The translations under genes and the position numbers were made by a program. 64,000 nt of DNA from Aurantimonas endophytica. GTDB taxonomy: Bacteria; Pseudomonadota; Alphaproteobacteria; Rhizobiales; Rhizobiaceae. Where the stretch lies: contig NZ_JACIEM010000007.1 in assembly GCF_014196845.1 (NCBI RefSeq), positions 1 to 64,000 of the forward strand. Direction: 5' to 3'. Under the pieces are notes generated by a model. That model saw nothing but the letters and a program-made list of their open reading frames with translations, was not told where the DNA came from and ran no database searches. The number at the start of each line of letters is the position of its first letter. Position 1 is the first letter of the stretch. This document shows, piece after piece, positions 57,571 through 64,000 of the stretch.

Positions 57571-58245
57571 TCACCGCGCGCCCTCGCCGATGTCCGGCAA
57601 GAGCGGGCCGCTCATCACCAGCAAGCCGGCCTCCAAGATGCTGTCGTCCTCGTTATGATCGGTCGGCATGATCGTGAAGCTGACCCCCCGCTCAGGGCCG
57701 GAATCGTGGCCCGTCTCCGGCTCGTGCCAGCCGGTCACCGTGAGGGGGGAGAATTCCTCCCCCGTATAGCGCTCCGGAATCTTCTCCTTCACGGCGCGCC
57801 CGGTGACACGGGCGATAAACCCCTCCGGCCGCACGCCAAGAAGGCGCGGCGCGGGCGGCCCGTCGCCGTCCCGGATCGTTTGGACCATGCAGAACCGTCT
57901 GTCGCTGTCGACACCCCAGCTCGCGACATAACGGGCCGAAAGGAGTTCGACTGTGCCGCGGCGGCTGAGCAGCGGGGAGCGCAATTCTTTAACTGCTTCC
58001 GGCGACGCCTGGCGGGTGGCAAGTCCTTGGAAGGGCATCCTGTCATGCCGGATATAGCCGAGGCAATCTTCGAAGATGATCCGCATCACCAGCGCCTCGT
58101 TCTCCGGGATCGCTCTCGTTTGGATCGCGTTCGTTCGGAGCTCGGCCGCCTGAGCAGGCCGCGCAGAGGCCAGAGGGGCGGCGTCCCAAGCCGAGAAAGC
58201 GGTCGTAAGGAGAGCGGTCGTGAGGATCAGGTAGCGATGTCGCAT
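57571..58245 (-). CDS. Exported hypothetical protein
   Basis: 224 residues. Signal peptide MRHRYLILTTALLTTAFSAW with cleavage near ASA or QAAE at 27-35. The mature part has two Cys (FEDCLGYIRHDRMPFQGLAT and RRFCMVQTIRDGDGPPAPRL), possibly a disulphide, and a mainly beta composition. No family recognised. It opens a run of unrelated small genes with immunity-like families. The opposite-strand frame over the same region is a shadow. Start ATG 58245. Confidence 0.7.
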   Translation of the reverse strand: MRHRYLILTTALLTTAFSAWDAAPLASARPAQAAELRTNAIQTRAIPENEALVMRIIFEDCLGYIRHDRMPFQGLATRQASPEAVKELRSPLLSRRGTVELLSARYVASWGVDSDRRFCMVQTIRDGDGPPAPRLLGVRPEGFIARVTGRAVKEKIPERYTGEEFSPLTVTGWHEPETGHDSGPERGVSFTIMPTDHNEDDSILEAGLLVMSGPLLPDIGEGAR

Positions 58246-58728
58246 CGATTATCTGGAGCGGGGCCGCTGTTGTCGGCTTGATTGCATAAGAGGAGCTAGA
58301 TATCGGCCATGACTGTTTCTAGTGAGATGACTGTGGGCCTGACCTGTTTCCACCAGCCAAATGTAACCGTCGTACGGCTCTCGGCAACTACCCGCGAGCC
58401 TGTAGCGTAAGCTGCCATTCTCAAGGTGCAGGATTGCCCTTGCGGCTCATGGGATCCAACCTATGCGCTGACGGGAACGGCTCCTATACAGTATTCCAGA
58501 ACGGGGTCACCAGCCGCGCAACCCCAGCGGCACGAGCGAGATGCCTGCCCACATCACCGCCGACCGCATCCGCTGAGCATTCTCAAATTCGAAGCGCTTG
58601 GCGCTCTCCAAGCGGACTGGGCCGCAGGATGCCCGCCCTTCGACAGCCTGCTACCTTTTGAAGGGATTTGTCGATTTGGCCCGCACGAGTCTAAGCAGGT
58701 CTCAGCTCGGTCACCTCTAGGAGATGCG
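58246..58728. other. 483-bp gap upstream of the DUF1963 gene
   Basis: A plus-strand frame runs through much of it into the DUF1963 gene, but its first 101 residues are Pro/Arg/His-rich and look non-coding. No RNA gene or repeat recognised. It presumably holds promoters for the two flanking divergent genes. Confidence 0.45.
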
Positions 58729-59754
58729 ATGTTCGACGGACTTGCAGAAGCTGCGGCTGCGCTTGGGAAGGCATTCGACCCGCCGCATCTCGAACAGGTG
58801 GTGGGGGCCTTGGTGCCAGCCATTGTTTTCAGGCCTGCCGGACCCGAAGGTCCCGTTGCCGGAGGCAGCCAGATCGGCGGCACTCCCGATGTCCCCGCCG
58901 GATTCGTCTGGCCTCGTCCGACTCCGCTTGCCGACGCGCGCGAGTTGGCGGGACGGGCGAACACCGAGATGGGGCAGGAGATGCTCGCGCACATCGAATT
59001 GGGTCTGCCCTACGCGTTCGTCGCGCAGGTCGACTTGGGTGAAGCGGCAAAACTCGGCGACGTCGCAGCAAACCTGCCTTCCAACGGGCGCCTACTGTTC
59101 TTCTACGACTTCCCGACGGGTCCCTGGGACACCGGTACGCGCAGCGCCCGGGTGATCTGGGACACCTCGCCGACAGGGAACCTCGCGCCGGCCCCCGTTC
59201 CCGACGACCTTGCCGCGGCTGTGCGCTCCGAGCTCGATGAGCTGGGCGACCTGCGGCCGGACGGGAAGGGCGGGACGAACTACGGCGCTCCCCGGCGCCC
59301 GATGACTTTGTCCGCGACGTGGCGACTGCCCCATCCGGCGGCACTGGAGTCCGAAGAACTTCTTTCATCCGGCACCGCGGACACGGACGGTGAAGCCGAG
59401 ACTTTCCGCGAGGATTACGGGGAGGCCGTCGAGGCGCATCACGACGGATACACCAGGGAACTTTGGCGAAGGCAACAACTTCTCGGAAGCCCCCAACCCG
59501 AGCAGGACGATCCCCGCCTGAACGCGGTCGTCGTCTCGAAATTCGGGGTGCAGCATCTCTCCCGTGAGGTCTGGAAGGAGCGATACCCGGCAATCAAGGC
59601 CGAGGCGGCAGAATGGACGCTCCTGCTTCAGCTCGATGTCGGGGACTGGATGCAGGCCAAGTTCGTGGAGGGAACCGTCTACTTCGTGATCCGGCGTGAC
59701 GACCTGGAAGGACGTCGGTTCGAAAAGGTGGTTGCCGTCTACCAGCAGACCTGA
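58729..59754 (+). CDS. DUF1963 (YwqG-like) protein
   Basis: 341 residues from ATG 58729 with AGGAG upstream. Family features: SQIGGTPDVPAGFVWPRPTP (GG-P-LP---WP), LPYAFVAQVDLGEAAKLGDV (F-AQ-DL), NGRLLFFYDFPTGPWDTGTR (G-L-FFYD), LNAVVVSKFGVQHLSREVWK and a terminal WTLLLQLDVGDWMQAKFVEG with VYFVIRRDDLEGRRFEKVVA. YwqG-type proteins occur near polymorphic toxins and are treated as immunity or accessory proteins. No toxin gene is adjacent here. Confidence 0.85.
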   Translation: MFDGLAEAAAALGKAFDPPHLEQVVGALVPAIVFRPAGPEGPVAGGSQIGGTPDVPAGFVWPRPTPLADARELAGRANTEMGQEMLAHIELGLPYAFVAQVDLGEAAKLGDVAANLPSNGRLLFFYDFPTGPWDTGTRSARVIWDTSPTGNLAPAPVPDDLAAAVRSELDELGDLRPDGKGGTNYGAPRRPMTLSATWRLPHPAALESEELLSSGTADTDGEAETFREDYGEAVEAHHDGYTRELWRRQQLLGSPQPEQDDPRLNAVVVSKFGVQHLSREVWKERYPAIKAEAAEWTLLLQLDVGDWMQAKFVEGTVYFVIRRDDLEGRRFEKVVAVYQQT

Positions 59755-59768
59755 ACGTGCTGCACGGG

Positions 59769-60269
59769 TCAGCCAGAACCAAGCCTGTCACGGATGATCT
59801 CGGCTGTCTCGCTGAGCACGCGCTCTGCCGTCACATCTTCGCCCGTCTTGAGGATCGCGAATGTCGGCGAGGATGTCTCGATGAAGTGGAGGCGCACCGC
59901 ATAGGCGACCTCCTCGACTTCGCCCGCCTCTGGGTGCCTGGCCTCAAACACCAAGTTGTAGTGCCCTGGCGGAACCGCCACTGCATGCTCGTAGCCAACC
60001 GTTCCGACTTCGATGCCCGGCCCAACCACTTTGATGGGGGTCTGCACTGCCCAAAGAGTGCCGGCGTCGATCCCGAACGCCACGTCACGCAAGACGCTCA
60101 CCCGCACATCCCCATCGTGATCCGGAATGCCGAAGCTGACGAAGCCCGGAGACCAGGCAAAGCCTTGCGCCACGTGATCGTCCGTCCACAACAATGCGGG
60201 GATAGGCCCTGGCGGGGTCGCAACCGTAATCTGCGTGTAAAGGACGGTCATGAGGAAGTTCGCGAGCAT
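59769..60269 (-). CDS. ComJ-like nuclease-inhibitor family protein
   Basis: 166 residues. The pattern ALLWTDDHVAQGFAWSPGFV, SFGIPDHDGDV, then TPIKVVGPGIEVGTVGYEHA, VAVPPGHYNLVFEARH parallels Bacillus ComJ (Nin): W-TDE---QG-A---G--SF ... P--V---GI-I--------F-LP-G-Y-L. ComJ inhibits the NucA nuclease, and homologues are immunity proteins for NucA_B-type toxins. Matched from memory of the family, so moderate confidence. Convergent with the DUF1963 gene (14-bp gap). Confidence 0.65.
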   Translation of the reverse strand: MLANFLMTVLYTQITVATPPGPIPALLWTDDHVAQGFAWSPGFVSFGIPDHDGDVRVSVLRDVAFGIDAGTLWAVQTPIKVVGPGIEVGTVGYEHAVAVPPGHYNLVFEARHPEAGEVEEVAYAVRLHFIETSSPTFAILKTGEDVTAERVLSETAEIIRDRLGSG

Positions 60270-60518
60270 CGGTCATCCCAACGGGTGTGAACGTGGTTCC
60301 GGCACCGTACAGCGGAGGGACGTGCTGCCGGAAGCGCGATACAAATACAAAAGTCGACCAAAGCCTCCGGCCATGATGGCGTCGACATGTGCCCAATGGC
60401 CATTGAGGTGATCTCCGATGACACGGCGGAATTGACGATGCAGCGATTCGGAGGTCTTCGTCTGGCCGGAAGCTGCTGTCATCTGGTTTTCACCACCATC
60501 CCGATAAGGTTATTGGTC

Positions 60519-61685
60519 ATGGGATTGTCGAGACGCTGCTTCGCGACTGTGTGCATCTCAGCGGCTGCCTGGTTCGGGTTCATGGGAGACATGTCGATGG
60601 CGGGGGATACTATGTCGGCCAGTGCCGAGATGCTCGCGGGATTGCGGCCGGGAATGTCGGCGCTTCGCGTCGAGGAAGCGATGGGCAGCGAATGGCGGGC
60701 ACCGGCGTCATACAAGGGAGGCGTCGTCGACGTCCTGGAGAATACCCACGGAATCGTCGTCAGGCTCGACCGGGATGGCCTCGTCGGTTCGATCACCTAT
60801 GACTGGCGCTTCACTGACGCCTCCGTCGAGGGCGTGAGCATGGGCATGACCTTGCTCGAGGCCGAAGCTAAACTCCCGAACCTCGAGGTCGGCGCGGATA
60901 TGCCCATGATGCGGGGCGTGCGGATGGGCAAGCTCATGCTTCCGGGCGGCGCTATCATGCGTGTGAAGTTCACGCTCGAGAGGGTGAATGGAATATGGAT
61001 GGACAACCCCGAAGCCGAGTACACAGAGCCGACGGCGCCGCCTTACCCGGAGCAGACGGGGGAGAAAGGCGCGCCCTTTGCCGACCCCAACTTTAAGCTC
61101 GTGGTCCTGTCGTCGCTCCTCGACGCAAAAGCGCTCGACCTCGGGAGGCCCGAAGACCTTGCTGCGCACGTCCTGAAACGGCCCGTCGACCTCGAGGAGG
61201 AGGGCTACGAACCATTCGACGAGGTCATCGACTATCTAGCCCGCTACCCATTGCCAGCCAGCCTCTTGGACGAGGCGAAGTCCATCGTTCTTGACGGCGG
61301 CAACGTGATCTATCGCTACCCCTATTACTTCTGGGGTGGTGATGACGACATGTTCGACGTCTCCAGCCTCGGTGGGATCGAGCAGTGCCGCAATCTCAGG
61401 AGCCTCGAGGCGATTTCGATGATCGACAGGCTGGACATCCAGCAGCTCGCACCGCTCTCGAAGCTCGAGTACCTCTCCATCTCGATCCCTTTCGACAATC
61501 TCGGTGCCCTGTCGAACCTGGAAGGCCTGAAGCGGATTCGACTGCTCGGCGACGGGGTGTTTGCGGAGGCGATAACGCCCGAACATCCGACGCGGATACT
61601 GTTCGAACGACTCAAGGCGCGCGGCATCGAGGTCTACGTCAGTCCTATGACCTGGCAGGGAGAGCGGCCCACCCCGTACCAGTGA
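60519..61685 (+). CDS. Exported protein with LRR-like C-terminus
   Basis: 388 residues from ATG 60519 (AAGG upstream); the frame extends to 60387 but that part is atypical. Signal-like GLSRRCFATVCISAAAWFGF. The N-half (MLAGLRPGMSALRVEEAMGS, DGLVGSITYDWRF) resembles repeat-type periplasmic domains. The middle FKLVVLSSLLDAKALDLGRP and YPYYFWGGDDDMFDVSSLGG precede a leucine-rich-repeat-like end: CRNLRSLEAISMIDRLDIQQ, LAPLSKLEYLSISIPFDNLG, ALSNLEGLKRIRLLGDG. This layout is seen in proteins of toxin-immunity neighbourhoods (DUF6892-like, tentative). Confidence 0.65.
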   Translation: MGLSRRCFATVCISAAAWFGFMGDMSMAGDTMSASAEMLAGLRPGMSALRVEEAMGSEWRAPASYKGGVVDVLENTHGIVVRLDRDGLVGSITYDWRFTDASVEGVSMGMTLLEAEAKLPNLEVGADMPMMRGVRMGKLMLPGGAIMRVKFTLERVNGIWMDNPEAEYTEPTAPPYPEQTGEKGAPFADPNFKLVVLSSLLDAKALDLGRPEDLAAHVLKRPVDLEEEGYEPFDEVIDYLARYPLPASLLDEAKSIVLDGGNVIYRYPYYFWGGDDDMFDVSSLGGIEQCRNLRSLEAISMIDRLDIQQLAPLSKLEYLSISIPFDNLGALSNLEGLKRIRLLGDGVFAEAITPEHPTRILFERLKARGIEVYVSPMTWQGERPTPYQ

Positions 61686-61871
61686 GGCACCTTCAAGGCC
61701 TCGGGTCACCGTCCGTCATCCCGCGGACCGCCGTGATCGGCAATGGACACACCGATTGAACCTGGCACTTAGGGCAAACTCAAAAGCCCCACGACTGTAT
61801 TGAGTTGCGGTTTCCGATTGTTGGAGCAGTAAGACCTGATACGCCATTCCTAGGCGAACAAGGGGATCTCG

Positions 61872-62924
61872 GTGGCGAAGAAGCGGACAACTCTACCGAA
61901 GGACTTCGGGGAGATGCTGGTGAAATCTAGCATCGACGAACTGAAGGCGGTCTTCGATCGATGCGAAGTCGATGCCCGAGGCGGGTACACCGAGCAGGTC
62001 GCCCTCGCTTTCGACCTGTGTCCTGAGGAACTTGCGCGCTGGCTCCGCGACAAGGGTGCCGACCTCTCGGCCGAGGATAGATACGGGGACACGCCGCTTC
62101 ACGCCCACGCGGGCAGCTACAGGGGAAACCTTGCGATGCTCCTCGCGCTCGGCGCGATTGTGGACCACGGTTCGGGTACAAGGAAGGGCACGGCGTTACA
62201 CCGAGCCGCAACGGCCGCCCATCCTGACAATGTCCGGTTCCTTCTTTCTCACGAGGCGGAAATCGATTCCGTCGACGGTCAAGGCAAGACACCACTCTAC
62301 AGGGCGCTGCAACACGCCAGCAACGCTTCGCTGGAGCGCGTCGCGGAGGTGGCCCGGCTCCTTGTCGAGGCGGGCGCGCGCGTCACCCCGGCGTTCGCGG
62401 AACAGGTGGAGCGGATCGGTGCCGACTTCGAGTTTTACCGCGACGGCTTCAACCCCGAGAGCGTGGACCTTACCAGTGCCGCGCTCGACAGCCTGTACAC
62501 CTTGTTCGACGTCCCGCCCGTCCCGCGGCGAACCGTTCACAACGGAACGTCGCGGATCGTCGTCTCTAAAGGTTCGTGGCAGGCCGGCTTCGAAGAACTC
62601 TGGAATCTCCTCATACCGTCGGCTGGCGCGGCCAGAACCGTCCAGGGCGAGGTGGTCAGGATCGCCGGCAAGATCCGCCACGAGCTAGAAGGGAACGGAG
62701 GTGTGAACTGGGACCACCAGTTCCGGCAGATGGCCGATGCGTGGATGGAACACGTCGGGAGCGGGGAACCGCTGACAGCTAGTGAGGCTGCCGAGGCAAC
62801 CAAGCTCATGGCAGAAATAAAAAGCCGATCCGGCGATACGGATCGCATGTGCGAACTGGCGGTGCGCTGGGTCAGCCGGAACCCGGATCCCGTCGAGCTG
62901 ACGCCACCGCGGTACGAGCGGTAA
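61872..62924 (+). CDS. Ankyrin-repeat protein
   Basis: 350 residues from GTG 61872 (AGGGGAT upstream). About four ankyrin-type repeats in the first 180 residues: ARWLRDKGADLSAEDRYGDT-PLHAHA, LAMLLALGAIVDHGSGTRKG-TALHRAA, VRFLLSHEAEIDSVDGQGKT-PLYRAL, ARLLVEAGARV. The C-terminal 170 residues (about ESVDLTSAALDSLYTLFDVP to the end) are helical and unassigned. Protein-protein interaction scaffold; in such clusters often an immunity protein. Neighbouring genes are unrelated, with long gaps, so it is probably monocistronic. Confidence 0.82.
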   Translation: MAKKRTTLPKDFGEMLVKSSIDELKAVFDRCEVDARGGYTEQVALAFDLCPEELARWLRDKGADLSAEDRYGDTPLHAHAGSYRGNLAMLLALGAIVDHGSGTRKGTALHRAATAAHPDNVRFLLSHEAEIDSVDGQGKTPLYRALQHASNASLERVAEVARLLVEAGARVTPAFAEQVERIGADFEFYRDGFNPESVDLTSAALDSLYTLFDVPPVPRRTVHNGTSRIVVSKGSWQAGFEELWNLLIPSAGAARTVQGEVVRIAGKIRHELEGNGGVNWDHQFRQMADAWMEHVGSGEPLTASEAAEATKLMAEIKSRSGDTDRMCELAVRWVSRNPDPVELTPPRYER

Positions 62925-63245
62925 ACCGGGCGGGAGCACAGCCCCGGCGCACGTGTCATTTGATATGGATCCGCGAGTCCCCGGTGTTAGCTCCGTCTAA
63001 GGACACCCTTCTGATACGCTCGTCATCTTGCGAGACGGTGCAGGCGATTACGGTCGGTGGCCCCATGTGATGATTACGCTTGCGGCATGAAATGAGGGTT
63101 CCGACCTGCATCGCTCTTAGGGCTGCGAACGTCTCGGAAGGGTGGGATTCAGACCGTCCGCCTGCAAGCGCAAAAAACCGGATAGCCGCCGTTTCCAACC
63201 GCCACGCCTGTTCGGATCGAACTGTTTGACGTTGGAGGCCACTTC
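62925..63245. other. 321-bp gap with a 22-bp repeat
   Basis: No gene supported. It contains one copy (63140-63161) of a 22-bp repeat also present at 63914-63935. Confidence 0.55.
63140..63161. repeat. 22-bp direct repeat, copy 1
   Basis: GGGTGGGATTCAGACCGTCC plus GC, identical to 63914-63935. The two copies flank the glycolipid-binding-domain gene. Confidence 0.85.
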
Positions 63246-63803
63246 CTAAGGCGTCACGTCCACACGCTTGAAAAGGCCTTCGTATTCTGCAACCAAGCCG
63301 TCCTGATCCACGCGCAATTGGGCCTGAAACCCGCTGGACAGCCCCAGATCACGATAGCGGAAGTGATCGGCATCCAGCCGATCATAAGCCTGCCGAGACC
63401 GCGAAACCTTCAATGTATCGCCATTGATATAGACGACGTCGAAGATTGCGGCATCCAGTTCATCGTTCAGCATGCACGATATCGGAAAACTATTACAGAA
63501 CGGCGTGAGCGAGAGGTCAACGAACTCAGCTCCATCGAGCTCCGGTCGTTCCTTCCCGTTAACGGTCCATCCCTGTCCTCGGCGCTCAATGCGCACCTTG
63601 TGCTCCCCTTTGGGATCGTATCGCTGCACATTCAATGCGAGAACCTGCCAGTCGGCAGCAAATTGCCAGCGGTGCCGCACCTCGGCACCATCATTTTCTA
63701 CATTGATAATGACACCTTTGGCCGCGTCTCGGCTTGGGGAAATGTGGAGGCGCTCTAGGCCGTGAACATCAGTGCGTTTCCAGAAGATGGTCGTCGTTAG
63801 CAT
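63246..63803 (-). CDS. Putative glycolipid-binding-domain protein (PF06475-like)
   Basis: 185 residues from ATG 63803 with AGGAGGTCAC upstream; the frame extends to 63818. Family pattern: TTTIFWKRTDVHGLERLHIS, GVIINVENDGAEVRHRWQFA (converts to the beta-sandwich core), VRIERRGQGWTVNGKERPEL, DGAEFVDLSLTPFCNSFPIS and SGFQAQLRVDQDGLVAEYEG followed by LFKRVD. The W-VNG---P-LDG---VDL--TP--N--PI signature is diagnostic. The domain resembles a lipoprotein-carrier fold. Function not established. Confidence 0.85.
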   Translation of the reverse strand: MLTTTIFWKRTDVHGLERLHISPSRDAAKGVIINVENDGAEVRHRWQFAADWQVLALNVQRYDPKGEHKVRIERRGQGWTVNGKERPELDGAEFVDLSLTPFCNSFPISCMLNDELDAAIFDVVYINGDTLKVSRSRQAYDRLDADHFRYRDLGLSSGFQAQLRVDQDGLVAEYEGLFKRVDVTP

Positions 63804-63913
63804 GTGACCTCCTTTCACGCCAGCATACGCTCAAGTCATTGCTCTCCTGCTCAGTTCCTGGAATCGCGCCCACGACCCAACGTTAAAGAATGGCGTAGCA
63901 TTCGGGCTGCTTC

Positions 63914-63935
63914 GGGTGGGATTCAGACCGTCCGC
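63914..63935. repeat. 22-bp direct repeat, copy 2
   Basis: Identical to 63140-63161, in a gene-free stretch at the window edge (63819-64000) where nothing else is recognised. Confidence 0.85.
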
Positions 63936-64000
63936 TAACGAGTGGGCAATCTTGCCGTTGACGAGAGGCACCGGACGGGAAGCGATCGCCGCAACCATGG

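Noticed and set aside
57412-58281. 289-aa plus-strand frame
   Set aside because: Runs across the 66-bp repeat and antisense to the exported protein at 57571-58245. Shadow composition.

Overview
The window is GC-rich alphaproteobacterial DNA, most likely from the Hyphomicrobiales (Rhizobiales). This is inferred from the family content: a sigma-32 next to CarD, a TPP-riboswitch thiBPQ operon, a second-type clpS and trb-type transfer genes. It splits into a chromosomal block (about 2.8-22.7 kb) and accessory DNA on both sides.

Left edge, 1-2.85 kb: small unrecognised genes plus two coupled excisionase/helix-turn-helix-like genes, ending at tRNA-Arg(CCT). This looks like the end of an element that uses the 3' end of that tRNA.

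Chromosomal block, 2.85-22.7 kb: thiamine pyrophosphokinase; an OafA-type acyltransferase; a TPP riboswitch followed by thiB-thiP-thiQ; an M48 lipoprotein protease; a bidirectional terminator; rpoH; carD; a Crp/Fnr regulator; an M20 amidohydrolase; a DacF-type PBP; a CobW GTPase; a DUF924 protein; a CelD-type GNAT protein; an acyl-CoA synthetase; clpS.

Accessory block, 22.75 kb to the right edge: it begins at a displaced 3' half of tRNA-Leu(CAA), followed by a tyrosine integrase, an excisionase-like gene, a HigBA-type toxin-antitoxin pair and a tightly overlapping three-gene operon (HNH protein, 75-aa middle component, DUF2326-like ATPase). I interpret that operon as an ABC-three-component (ABC-3C) conflict/defence system. 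Next come an IS3-family element, a GntR-controlled M20 hydrolase, and a 32-40 kb cluster holding two MFS transporters, cytochrome b561, a patatin lipoprotein, a MarR regulator and an FAD monooxygenase. Near-palindromic TGTGCATnATGCACA-type sites are scattered through this cluster, suggesting a MarR regulon.

Relics of a trb conjugation module (trbG, trbI) follow. Then come an AraC regulator and a paoABC-like periplasmic aldehyde oxidoreductase operon with an exported intradiol dioxygenase-like protein. A second IS3-family element is broken by two nested IS110-family elements. After it lie a short gene graveyard, a LysR/Tat-SDR pair, and a run of protein families often met as immunity proteins (DUF1963, ComJ-like, LRR-like, ankyrin), ending with a glycolipid-binding-domain protein. 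The complete tRNA-Leu that should mark the far end of the island is not in the window.
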